Shown here: positions 27,101 through 51,229 of the stretch, in pieces | Position numbering within the stretch: position 1 is the first letter of the stretch | How the letters are laid out: each line of letters begins with the position of its first letter | From: Centroberyx gerrardi | Lineage: Eukaryota; Chordata; Actinopteri; Beryciformes; Berycidae | Length of the DNA stretch: 64,000 nucleotides | NCBI RefSeq assembly: GCF_048128805.1 | Contig: NC_136003.1 | Location: forward strand, 21,281,340 to 21,345,339 | Reading direction: 5' to 3' | Position numbers and translations under genes: made by a program | Notes under the pieces: generated by a model | Seen by the model: only the letters and a program-made list of their open reading frames with translations | Told to the model about the DNA's origin: nothing | The model's database searches: none

Positions 27101-27106
27101 AATAAA
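27101..27106 (+). promoter_or_regulatory. STXBP2 polyadenylation signal
   Basis: This AATAAA lies about 680 bases after the STXBP2 stop and is the clearest signal downstream, giving a 3'UTR of about 700 bases that is AT-rich. Confidence 0.55.
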
Positions 27107-27129
27107 AGAAACATAATGTATTCACTCAA

Positions 27130-28888
27130 TATTGTGCCTTGTGTATTGTCTCCTAGAGGGCTTTCAGTCGCCCCCTAAAAGTTATTTTAAAGCATTGTGG
27201 TTGCTTGACTTCCTTAAAAGGGAATACCACTCAGCTGAAGTACTCATATTTGTTTTCCCTGTGCCTTTGGACAGCTCAATTTGCCTTCAATTTGAATATT
27301 CACTCCTATCCTCTACAGCCAGAAAGTGGACAGAGGAGGCCTGCCACCCGCTCTATGATGTCACATCTATGTACAACTCCTTTGAAAATGAACTGAAAAA
27401 GGAGCTGGTGAGAACACAGATTCTGCACCATAAAATCACCATAAATCGCTTAAGTGCTAAACCACACTCACAAAGATTACCATTAAGTGTAAATGGAGCA
27501 GGTCCAGGCTTTACATACAGTAGTCATGGTTTTAGCTTTGTGTGTTGTTGATATTGACAAATAATCAAGCTGTTTTAGGTCAGACGAATAGGTCATGTGG
27601 ATTCCTAAACTTGAGTTGTCATGTCAAATTACATTTCACATTGATACTTATCTAGAATGATTTACAGTAGCTGTCAATCTGACATTACCTGCCCACTGGA
27701 CTGTGTATTCCTCACCAGCATTTGGCTTTGTGACTGTAAACAGGCAAAATTACTGTTTGAAAATGAGTTCCCCGGACATAATGAACAATAAAAGGCAGAA
27801 GGAAAGGAAAAGTAAAGAATCCCATCATTCCTGATTATTCGGGCAGCCACTGTAACTGAAAATGATCAATGATCAATTTTACACCAAAGAGAAGTATCAC
27901 TTTAAGTGGGCCTCTAACATGTGGGCCTCTAAATTTTCTATCCTCTTTCTGACCAGATATATGAAAAGAAGCATTAACCCCGTCAGCATTTGATACCTTA
28001 TGGTTCAGGGCATTACTTCTCACGTTCTCTGAATGCCAGGCCATTTACCATGTGACCTATATGATATTTATCAGTCACTTCTATCAAAGCTTCCCAGTTG
28101 TTTTTCCCCAGGATCCAGTCATAACCCTCCATAACTCCTCCTCACAATCCTAGGCAGAGCCACATGGTGTTTGTGCCTTTCAGATACGCACTGCCCATCA
28201 TTCAGCCTCACAAAAGATAACATAAAAATTACTTATTTTGATTTAAGTGTTTAGTTTTTCTTCATTATGATTTGTTTGAGCTTTCCTCCACAATCTTAAA
28301 TCAGGTTGGAAACCAACTGCCTAAATGACAGCATAGTGCAAATGAATAATGTTCTTTCCTCCACTGATAAGTTCATGACTACTCTCACGGTTTTATGTGG
28401 CTGAATACCTAAAACTTGACCTGACATATGCCTACTTGCACAATATAAGGGCATTGTGTGGTTGTCAAAATGCAAACATGAACTTTAAGTACAGAGGTTA
28501 GCGCAGCAGGACAACGTACACCGCTACCAGTGAAAAGGATCATCCCTCTCCAATGTTGAGGATTATGTTTTCATCTGGGATTACAGATGGCGATATTAAG
28601 ACGGGGCCACTGGCTGGGGTCTTAATGGCAATGGGTTAATACTGAGGGCTTAAGTCTATTTAAAAGCATTCCCTCAAGCCATATCCAGTATACGTTTGGA
28701 GCGAATCGAACTGGATCATATTGTCCATTGCACATACTATGTTTTATGTATTATTGTAAGAACTATTGAATGGAACCTCCACCAACTGAAGGAAGTCGTT
28801 TTGTGTAACTTTTCGATACTGTTGCACATTTTGGTTACCCCTAACTTGGACACTTTTTCCGTCTTTTATTCGTCTTTTATTTTGCACG
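27130..28888. other. Spacer between STXBP2 and the GoLoco gene
   Basis: The stretch is mostly AT-rich with no recognisable repeat. One exon-like segment is listed separately (27319-27407). The first coding exon of the GoLoco gene follows at 28889, so its promoter is probably within the last few hundred bases here, although no TATA box or CpG island stands out. Confidence 0.45.
27319..27407 (+). CDS. Candidate exon, unidentified
   Basis: A strong pyrimidine-rich acceptor (ATCCTCTACAG) and a GTGAGA donor flank 89 bases. One frame is open and reads RKWTEEACHPLYDVTSMYN and then a Lys/Glu-rich end. It ends in phase 0, the same phase as the first coding exon at 28889-28939, so it could be an alternative 5' exon of the GoLoco gene. 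I do not recognise the sequence, and no start codon exon for it can be shown. Confidence 0.3.
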
Positions 28889-30952
28889 ATGACGGCTGCT
28901 GAAGTGGAGTCAAAAATGGAAGCTAACGGCATCCTACTGGTATGACAAGAAAGCCATCAGTGTTATGCTAGAAAGTTTGTGTTACATGTTCATTATTACT
29001 TTCAGTGCATTTTAGGGGGCCTTTTCTTTTGATGTCATTTCATTGTCTTGTTTTTCCTAAGTCACAGTATTGTATCTAATTGCTCAAAAAAAGACAAAAG
29101 AAGTAGTAGTAGTTATTTTAAGTATGACTTATGCTTGTAAATTGATTTTGTCATACTGTAAATTGTTGGCATATGATATGATTAACTGTCACAATTTGAC
29201 ACAGTTATAATCGTCTCTTGCTGTGATTCTTAACATGGGAATCAGGATCCCCGTCGCGGGAGATGATGTAGAGAATATGAAAAGAAAATCCCTTTTTTTC
29301 TTTGTAAAACATAAGCATATATCTTTCTATTATGATTCATATGGAGCCATCAGCCACATAGGTTGAGAACAACTGATTTATTGCCATGGCAAGAAACATT
29401 AGCTATCTTATTTTATATTCTTCTTTTGTCCCATGTTCATCAGGAAACCCCTGAGCAGGAGAAGATCATCTCTATAATGAGTTACTCTCAGCGTGGACGT
29501 ATGGACGAACAGCGTTGCGCCTTGGGTCCTGCCAAACCAGCGCAACCTGCAGGTTGGGACAGTACACACAAACAAAAATACAAGAACTCTGCATGGTATG
29601 TGTCCTGGTGCCTGGCTCATCCCTGCTCCCCACAGGTTCAAGCAGTGAGGACTTCTTCCACGCCTTGGCCAACATGCAGGGACAGCGCCTCGATGACCAG
29701 CGGGTGTCACTTGCCTCACTGCCAGGGTTTAACCGCAAGGTACTAGACTACAGATTGTAGAGGGAGAACGCATGCCTCTGCAGAGGTGGCGTGATGAATG
29801 TACTGCTGAAGTCTACTCCAATATGTGACTTTTGTGCTCTTAGGACCCCGAGAGTGATGCACATCGGGGCTCTGCACCTCACATTGTTCTGACTCAGAGT
29901 ACGCCAGACATAAACAGGAAGCTGCTGTCAGTACCCAACAGCCCGGGGCAGATTCCCTCTCTGCACCAGCCCTCCAAGGCCATACAGGTTTGTTGTCCTT
30001 CTGCATCATTTTGGCTGTTCTAACCTCGCTTCATTCTGTGTTATTAAAGGTTGTTCATCCTCATTTGGGACTGGTCTTTAATACACTGTTACTGTCCAAT
30101 AGGGGGCGTCATCTGATGAGCAACTGAAGTTCATGTCTATGATCAGCCACGGTCAGCGTGGACGCATAGATGATCAGCGCTGCTCCTTGGATCCTAGTAA
30201 GAGCGCCCCCTGCTCACCCCGACGCACAGAGAGAAAGGCAACTGCAAGTACATTACCAAGTGAGTGAAGAGCAACTAAAACTAGCTGTATTGATGAACTT
30301 TTTATCTTTGTAAACAATTCCAGAGTTGTGGTACTTCTTTCTTCTTATTTTCCCTTACGTCCTGACAGGTCCAGATTCTGAGAAGTGCCACTTACATTTT
30401 CATAATTCTTTACATATACGATCACATAACTATTACGCCTGTTTTCATTTCTCGACCTCTCAGGTCCAGATTCTGATAATTTATTCAGCCTCCTGGCCAA
30501 CACTCAGGGCCAACGGCTTGACGACCAGCGAGTGTCTCTTCCTTCACTACCAGGCATACAGAATGAAAAGGCCGCATCCACTACTGGAGGAGATTCAAAC
30601 TACTTGTGTTACATGGTCTCCAAAGCCCAGGTTAGTCTCTCCCAATTTCTTTTTCAAAGCTGTTTTTGCCTGGAGAATAGAACAGAATAATTTAATTTAA
30701 TTTAGTTATGGTTTTGACATCTATGGATGAAAACACCAGACCCAAAAGGGTGACCTCAGGTCGGCCTCTAAATGTTGCTCAATTATAAAACTGGAATGTA
30801 AACAAAATATTACAGAAATAAAATGTAATTTTCTTATTAATTAGAATTAATTTTAACTAGGTAGGCCAATAGATTTGCAGGGTCTAAATGAAAATGAGCC
30901 AGCCACAAAATGACTGCAAGCGATTTCACCCCCATGAGCCATTTCACCCACT

Positions 30953-30984
<32 letters not shown>

Positions 30985-33900
30985 GTTATTATTATTATTA
31001 GTAGTATTATACACATAGTGCTTCTGAGTCCGTTTCCATGGGAACGACCTGTCAAAGCATGCCATCAAGTGATGGCTTGTGGCTGTAAGAAAAGTTGTGG
31101 CGGGACAGTGTTGCACATTTTTTTGAAAGCTGAGATATTTAAATAGTAAAATTCAAAACTTTGTCACTTATTTCAAGCCAGCATTCGTTCGCTGTGCCTT
31201 GGATTTTTCTGCGAACTAACTGACCTAATTGATTTCCAGGGTTCCAGAATGGAGGACCAGAGGTGTTCCTTACCCCAAATCAGGAGCCCGGTGGCCCAGT
31301 CTTCACCAAAAAAGGATTGCCCTGCGTCTGGTTCAGGCCCGCCACGTTCAGCCTCCTTCAGCCCTGGCACAGACATAGAGCGACCAAAGAGCAAAGATAA
31401 AAAATCCCCAAATCAGGTATATTCTCAATCAAGTCAAGTCCTTTATTATCAGGTGACAGCAGCATCCATTTTCAACAGTCTGTACCTGTGTGTGTGCGTG
31501 GTCGAACAACATAACAAAATGAATAGTTTTGTCTAATCTGAAAATGATACAAGTAGTTTGGAAATGAAACCACTGTAGAATACCACACAGACTGGATCCC
31601 AGTTAAACATTTGATCTCGTAATAGTACGCTTGTTATAGCAGCGTTGACTAATCTGGTATCGTTCGCTTTATTTCTTATCCAGGAGGTGACTCCAGCTGA
31701 ACAGGAGGATTTTTTTTCCTTGATGCATCATGTCCAGCGCGACAGAATGGATGAACAGCGCTGCGTCTTGGATCCCAGCAGGAGTCCCAAGTCCACACCC
31801 AAACACAATGAAAGCAAGCCCGCCCAGAGCACTGTGCCCACAGGTCAGCCCACTGCTGTGTGTCTCACAAAGATTTGATCACTTTCCTGCCACTTTTTTT
31901 AAACTTTTTTTTGTAAATGATAATATAATGCACTTTCATTTCCATAATTCTATACATATTTGATTACATGTCTACTATGCCTCTTTTCACTTTTCACTTT
32001 CCCAGGTCCAGATTCTGAAAAGTTCTTCAGCCTCTTGGCCAACTCTCAGGGCCGACGGCTTGACGACCAGCGAGTGTCTCTTGCTTCGTTACCAGGGATA
32101 CAGAATGGAAGCACCACATCAACTGCTGCAGGGGCGGATGCAAGCTACTTGTGTTACATGGTCTCCAAGGTCCAGGTTAGTCCCATACACTGTGCAGTGG
32201 AAGAAACATACTCAGAAAAACAACGGTGGTGACAGTTTTCTGTTACTTAGTTCCTCAAAACCTTCCTACACCACATTGCAGTGGTGGGATATTTCTAACA
32301 ACAAGTTACCTACTTGGATTCACCATTTCAACAAGCAATCATATTTTCATTTCAAAGGGCTCCAGGATGGATGAACAGAGATGTTCTGCACCCCACATCC
32401 TCCAGAATCTGGGGACCCCATCTGCTCAGCGGAAAGCCGTGTCCAGTTCTGAGAGGCCCAGTTTGACTGATTCCTCTGAAAAGCCCCCCCGGAGGTCCGC
32501 CTCCCTCAGCCTTGACAAAACTGACCAACCTCGGCAGGTGAGGGATCACGCCACACAGCTCTTAATTTAGTTTGCACTTTTATTGCCCAGTACTCCTCAT
32601 TTTTTACTGTTGATTTAGACAAGACACTGAGGTCAGGTCAAGATCGGATAGGGAGGATGATCCTCCCCAAACTTTTGTAGATAAAATGTGGTCGTGTAAT
32701 AGACTTCCAATATGTAGGAATGTTCAGAATGTATAGGATGTTTGTGTGTTCCCCACTTCCCATTACAATTGTTTTTTCTTTATGTCTTTTCAGGAAACAT
32801 CTCAGGCTGAGCAGGAGCAGTTCCTTAAAATGATGCATCATGCTCAACGTGGACGTATGGACGAGCAACGCTGCTCTTTGCAACCTAGTAGTACACCCAC
32901 ACACAATGGAAGTGCTAGAAACGCTGCACCCACAGGTCAGAGCAACACACAGCCACTCATGGTCAGCTGTTTGTTTTCTGTCTATGGGATACCACAGAAA
33001 TAACCCTCCACTCTCCATAACAGGTGCAGAGGCTGATGCATTCTTCAAAATCCTCACCTCCAGTCAGGGCCGGCGGCTAGATGATCAGCGTGTTGCACTC
33101 CCTACCTTGCCAGGGATAAGTGGGAGTAATAAAAATGTTGCCCAAGTAAGTCACATACCACCCAAATTAGCATTTGGTGTGAACATCCAGGATATTGCCA
33201 ACCTAAATGTAATTCCCTGTTACTTTTGTTGTGACCTGCCACCACAGTACATGGTATGCAAGACATTATGTCATCATCTGTCTGTCTGTCTGTGTGTGTA
33301 TGTGTGTGTGTGTGGACACATTCTTGTGAACACAATAAGTCAACAACAATAGATGATAGAAACTTAATACTTACACCACAGGTTCCGCCTATAGAGTAGA
33401 TGATCTGAGTCGGTTTTGGAGCTTACTACATAAATTTATATATATTTATAACACCCATGTTTTATGTGAAGACAGCTATGTTGACGTAGAAATATTTGCA
33501 AATGAATTAATTAATTTGCTTAATTAATGACGTCAATAGCATAACAGGTTATGTTTAATATATCATGGTGATTATGACGGGACATTAGGCAGCTGAAGTG
33601 CCTCTTTTTATTCTGCAAGGGTCTTGGACCAAACATCATTCTGACAGAAGGGACACCAGCAACATCAAGGAAGGCCTATTCCAGCACTTCCTCTCACATG
33701 GCTAATGCAGATTCTGGCTTGCCCATGGCCCTATCCAAATCTGCCTCATTCAGCCCTGACTCTGAATATCAGAAGAAGCAAAATTCCTCAGCACAGGTAA
33801 ATTGTCCCCCTAAAATGTAGAAGTGTTATGAATTGATTTTCTATATTCCACTTCACTCTCTTGCTGTACATTGCACTTGTCTGTCTGTCATAATTTCACC

Positions 33901-35263
33901 ACGAAGACTTAAAGCTCCACTAGGCAACTTTGCAAGTTGGCAGCTCCAAATGGCTGTTTGAAAAAATTGAACTTAAATTCCCAGAAATCATGTAACATGA
34001 TGTTGGTAAACTGCACACCCCATGCTCATGTTTACCAACCCGTTTGGTCTGTGATCACTTTATACCGAAAGATACCAAAAGGACAAGAGAGGCAAAAAAT
34101 TTAACGTTGGTGAGTCCAGCTTTTTCTGGATAGAGCGCTCACTCGCTGCTGTTTAAGAAACAATTTGTATTTTGCTCTTAAAGGAATAGTTCACCCAAAA
34201 ATGAAACAGTCCCGGAGATCCCCTGGAAGAAGTACATTGCAGCTTTCTCCAAAACAACTGAAGTTGCTGGGGTCCTGTCTTCAGTCTTCAAAAAATAACA
34301 GAAAATAACCATAAAAAACTTACAGCATAATCCAAGTCTCTTGAAGCCAAAAGATCCCAAAGTGACTTGAAAACATTTACACCATTATTTAGCTGAAATC
34401 GCCACTCTAACTGTTGATTTCAAAAACCGTCATGTTTGCGCGCAGCCCGGCCTTGATAGGTAAGTTAAGATGGGTGTATTTCTATGTGGAAATTTTGTTC
34501 TGTGCAGTTTTTAGGTGTTTTCAAAGCATGAAGATGATCATGGTTTGGTGAACTGGTCTGCAGCCCCTCAGTTATGAATAAATGACCTAACTAGAATCAC
34601 TTGAACACTTTCCAATGTTCAATGACATGTTGTTTCTGTACAGGTGACACTGAAGGTATCTATGAGCTTCACACCACAGCAGGTAAGACCAGGCCATTGC
34701 CACAGCTTGTGCGGGGAGTGTGCCAATTGCCTAAAGATATTGTCCCGATAACAGACACGTAACTTACATGATTCTTTTATCTGTCAAAGGGACGTAAGAA
34801 TGTCGGCCAACCATGTACATTCCCAGAAGTCTTCCTCACTCTAGGAGCCCCAGGACAGAAGCTTGTGGTTCCTTTGAGCCCGTCACTGGGCAGACCCCTC
34901 TCCCTCAACCTAAACCTTGTCCCAAAAGAAGACTCAAACTCCACGCCCTGCTCCCCAAGCCACGCAAGCCCCAGGAAGGCCCGCTCAAGACCATCGTCTC
35001 CCAACGCAGGAGCATGCAACAAGCCACATCCTGCATCTGCATGCCCACATGAACAGATGAAGTTTGTGACCTGCCCTATCAGCCCAAATGAGGACTACTT
35101 CACTCTGATCGAGAGGGTTCACACAGCCCAGATGCAGAAGAGTCAAGGAGGAGAAAAAGGGAGAGGGGATCCAGGAAAGGGGAAGGAAAAGGCAGAGCAA
35201 GGAAAAGGAAGGGGAAAGGGGGGTGGAAAGAAAGACAAGAAGGATGGTGGCAGAAAAAGGTAG
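28889..35263 (+). CDS. pcp2: PCP2-like multi-GoLoco G-protein regulator
   Basis: Fifteen coding exons: 28889-28939, 29444-29552, 29636-29739, 29844-29987, 30103-30259, 30464-30630, 31240-31416, 31684-31843, 32006-32175, 32358-32537, 32794-32935, 33024-33145, 33620-33796, 34644-34682 and 34790-35263. All phases are compatible and give about 790 aa. Ten intact GoLoco motifs are visible, each with the D/E-D/E-Q-R core, for example [20 protein letters not shown] and [10 protein letters not shown]. GoLoco motifs bind GDP-loaded G-alpha-i/o and block nucleotide release, with the core Arg entering the nucleotide pocket. Mammalian PCP2, next to STXBP2 and PET100, has two motifs of the same two types, including the SLPGF tail after the second. 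The N-terminus [17 protein letters not shown] is short. The last exon is Ser/Pro-rich, holds a decayed motif and ends in a Gly/Lys-rich tail. The 29552 donor (GTTGGG) is weak. Orthology to PCP2 is inferred from synteny and motif type. Confidence 0.88.
29444..29987 (+). repeat. GoLoco cassette 1 (exons A-B-C)
   Basis: Exon A (29444-29552) carries [10 protein letters not shown]. Exon B (29636-29739) carries [10 protein letters not shown] followed by SLASLPGF. Exon C (29844-29987) is a decayed third motif in which [12 protein letters not shown] stands where [11 protein letters not shown] is expected, so the binding Arg context is lost. Intron phases are 0-1-0-0, as in the other cassettes. Confidence 0.85.
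30103..31416 (+). repeat. GoLoco cassette 2 (exons A-B-C)
   Basis: Exon A (30103-30259) has [10 protein letters not shown]. Exon B (30464-30630) has [10 protein letters not shown] and ends [10 protein letters not shown]. Exon C (31240-31416) begins [12 protein letters not shown], so a third motif is split across the B-C intron. The B-exon tail YLCYMVSK is shared only with cassette 3. Confidence 0.88.
30955..31000. repeat. (ATT)n microsatellite
   Basis: About 15 ATT units with a few interruptions lie in the B-C intron of cassette 2. They account for the poly-Ile and poly-Asn frames at this spot. Confidence 0.95.
31684..32537 (+). repeat. GoLoco cassette 3 (exons A-B-C)
   Basis: Exon A (31684-31843) has [10 protein letters not shown]. 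Exon B (32006-32175) has [10 protein letters not shown] and the [10 protein letters not shown] tail. Exon C (32358-32537) begins [12 protein letters not shown]. It is the closest relative of cassette 2: B exons match over most of their length and the intron before B is also similar. Confidence 0.88.
32794..33796 (+). repeat. GoLoco cassette 4 (exons A-B-C)
   Basis: Exon A (32794-32935) has [10 protein letters not shown]. Exon B (33024-33145) has [10 protein letters not shown] followed by ALPTLPG but lacks the YLCYMVSK tail. Exon C (33620-33796) has lost the motif. It keeps the downstream pattern NIILTEGTP and SASFSPD that matches exons C of the other cassettes. Confidence 0.85.
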
Positions 35264-35530
35264 CCAGGTATGCCATTGTAAATTATAAATTTTGCTATAG
35301 GCATGTTTCTTTAAAATTATTCATTTGACAGAGTTTATGGATTTTTTTCTGGTTGTCATATACCTATTAAGAAGCTATTATCAGAGTAGAATTGAAGTTT
35401 GCTCTATTTGTTTTCAAGACTAAGTTAGATGTTGAATCTTTGGCTTACAACTTTCAAGGCGTATTAATTTTTGTTTCCTTTTTGCTAGCTTAATGTTCCA
35501 TGCATGCATTGTCTATTTTGCTTCCAGCTC

Positions 35531-35536
35531 AATAAA
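35531..35536 (+). promoter_or_regulatory. GoLoco gene polyadenylation signal
   Basis: AATAAA lies about 270 bases after the stop codon at 35263, giving a short 3'UTR. The neighbouring myosin gene converges from the right and ends about 760 bases away. Confidence 0.6.
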
Positions 35537-35539
35537 GTA

Positions 35540-36297
35540 GGCCAGAGGTGATTATAATCTCATTATCATCTCAGCTTTTTCAAATATAAATACAATTTAA
35601 ACTATTAGTTCTTTGAGTTCTTACTGCTGTAGTTGTGATTCCCAGAGAGAGAAATTGCAGGTAGGTTTGAATTGCAATCACAGATGTGGGAAACTGTATA
35701 AAAATGTACACAAAAAAATTGCAATAATAATAAAATGAAAATAACAAGAATAAATCTGATCCCCAATTCATGTTTGTTCTTGATTAGTTGAGGGAGGAAT
35801 CGCCTCCCTGTGGGAGGAATCAGCGATTTACACATTTACTGGTTGATGTGTCCATTTACCATTTTACTTGAGCACTATGGAGGCCCAACAGATGTTTCAG
35901 AGGAATCGCTTTTATTGGTGTATCTAAACAACACAGCATGTCACCTGTGTTGCCGGTAAACACCAGCAATTTAAGTCTGTCTCTTTTTTGTTGATGGCAG
36001 ATCAGTTTCCACCATGTTCAGAATTTCAAGAAACTTTCAACATTGTAACAGCTCAAAATGAAAAAAACACCCTGTTCAGTGCAATTAGTGTGCCTCAACC
36101 TGAAGAAAAAGTTTTCACATTTGTGCTTAATAACAGGAAATGCAGTAATGATTGACAGGTTGGGCCATGATATCAACATATGTTCTGATACACCTCCAGT
36201 TAGCTGTTATGTTAAATAGCTTTGCAAGCCAACCTAAGATTGAACGTGCCATAGAATTAACAGATAGATTAACAGGATAGGGGAGAAAATGTTAATG
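35540..36297. other. Spacer between convergent 3' ends
   Basis: This AT-rich spacer separates the GoLoco gene (+) and the first myosin gene (-). No exon, RNA gene or clear transposon is seen. Confidence 0.5.
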
Positions 36298-36303
36298 TTT
36301 ATT
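36298..36303 (-). promoter_or_regulatory. Polyadenylation signal of myosin gene 1
   Basis: AATAAA on the minus strand lies about 80 bases past the stop codon. The second myosin gene has the same arrangement at 55478-55483, and the short 3'UTRs of the two genes resemble each other. Confidence 0.75.
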
Positions 36304-36382
36304 GAAGTTTTACAGAAGAGAATTTAACAGGGGACTCATATTCTGTGAGCTCTGTTGGAACACCTCAACTGGATTTTGTATC

Positions 36383-50109
<13,727 letters not shown>

Positions 50110-50271
50110 GATGGCACTTTAGTGGAGACTGAAACATGAGGAGTTCAAATATACTGTAATTATTTTGTAACAACATTTAAATTGATAAATGTTTACATAT
50201 AGGCTAATCAGTTGTGGTGAGATTTCCGTAATTGATATTGTGGATATTACTTGTAATTAAACATCATTTAC

Positions 50272-50322
50272 CTCAGTTGGTCCCAATAGAAAAGGAATGC
50301 AGGCAGGTCTATTCTTCTGATC
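50272..50322 (-). other. Non-coding exon 2 of myosin gene 1
   Basis: A 51-base segment has an acceptor (CATAG) and a GTAAATG donor on the minus strand, lying between the TATA-proximal exon and the start-codon exon, whose acceptor is at 50129. Two short untranslated 5' exons are the rule in sarcomeric myosin genes. Confidence 0.75.
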
Positions 50323-50577
50323 CTATGAATTGGGTGTTACACATGAGAAAATAAATAAACCAAATTTCACATTATTCATTTCTAAACTATTCTCAAAATC
50401 ATTTTTAAAAACTATACATTGGTTTCACATCTGAGCATAGCATAAAATGTGGAAAATGAAGAAATTATAGAAATAAAGCTAATTCAATGATAAGATTAAT
50501 CAGGGTTATTGTAAGTATGGAGAGCATTGATACATTAGTCATTCACAATAGTCACTAATGGAGGTTAATGTACTCAC

Positions 50578-50600
50578 CTGTGTTGGACGCCTGTCAGTTA
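50578..50600 (-). other. Non-coding exon 1 of myosin gene 1
   Basis: The exon ends at 50578 at a CAG/GTGAGT donor. The start is estimated to be 25-30 bases downstream of the TATA box, so the 5' boundary is approximate. Confidence 0.65.
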
Positions 50601-50622
50601 TTGGCAGTGTCCTGAGCTGCTT

Positions 50623-50630
50623 CTTTTATA
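50623..50630 (-). promoter_or_regulatory. TATA box of myosin gene 1
   Basis: TATAAAAG on the minus strand lies about 45 bases upstream of the exon 1 donor. This matches the strong TATA-driven promoters of muscle myosin genes. Confidence 0.8.
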
Positions 50631-51109
50631 GAGGGTGGGACTGTCTGCTCAGTAGGAGTGCCTTGCTCAATTTGGTCAAGTATTCTTGTTATGTTGCCGC
50701 TAATCTTGTGACATTGACATTTACAGTGCTGATATGGCCTCGTAAGCATGATTCTAACAGTATGTATTTTTTCCACAGTCCCCAAGCTGACTTCTCACAA
50801 AGAAGTCTTACATTACAATAGATTAAAAAATTATCCATTCACCTAAATAATGATACTTTTTCAAGTGTAATATAGCTATATAGTCCGTCTATACGACAAC
50901 GTAGGATTACATATGACTGATAGTATTGTTAAATGTAAACTCTCATAGAATATTATCTTCTGACACTGGAAAAGAACACCAATTCTGAAGTATAAACTAT
51001 AGTACTTTTTATATACATGAACACAATAATGTATTTTTCCAGGAAATATTTTGGTTTCATTCTCCTTATTAAATCTAGATACTCAAGTAATGTCACCGGT
51101 ATACAATAT

Positions 51110-51142
51110 CACCAGACAATGCCCCTAGTGCATTGTCTGGTG
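51110..51142. repeat. Perfect 13-bp hairpin
   Basis: CACCAGACAATGC and its exact reverse complement flank a 7-base loop. It lies about 500 bases upstream of the myosin gene 1 TATA box. Too short to be called a microRNA precursor. Confidence 0.7.
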
Positions 51143-51229
51143 GTCTTTTTACATTTCACTGAATAATCATGATGATGTAACATACATTAAAGATGTTACC
51201 TTTTATGATAAGGGTTTCAGTCTTCAGTT

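Noticed and set aside
30955-31000. CRISPR-like or tandem repeat array
   Set aside because: It is a simple trinucleotide microsatellite in a vertebrate intron. There are no spacers.
30837-31146. Poly-Ile and poly-Asn frames
   Set aside because: They are translations of the (ATT)n microsatellite.
34180-34460. Possible MITE starting with AAAGGAATAGTTCACCC in a GoLoco gene intron
   Set aside because: The left end looks like a common fish element but I could not find a matching inverted right end, so it was not listed as a feature.
51110-51142. Possible microRNA precursor
   Set aside because: The stem is only 13 pairs, far shorter than a microRNA hairpin, and no known muscle microRNA sequence is recognised.
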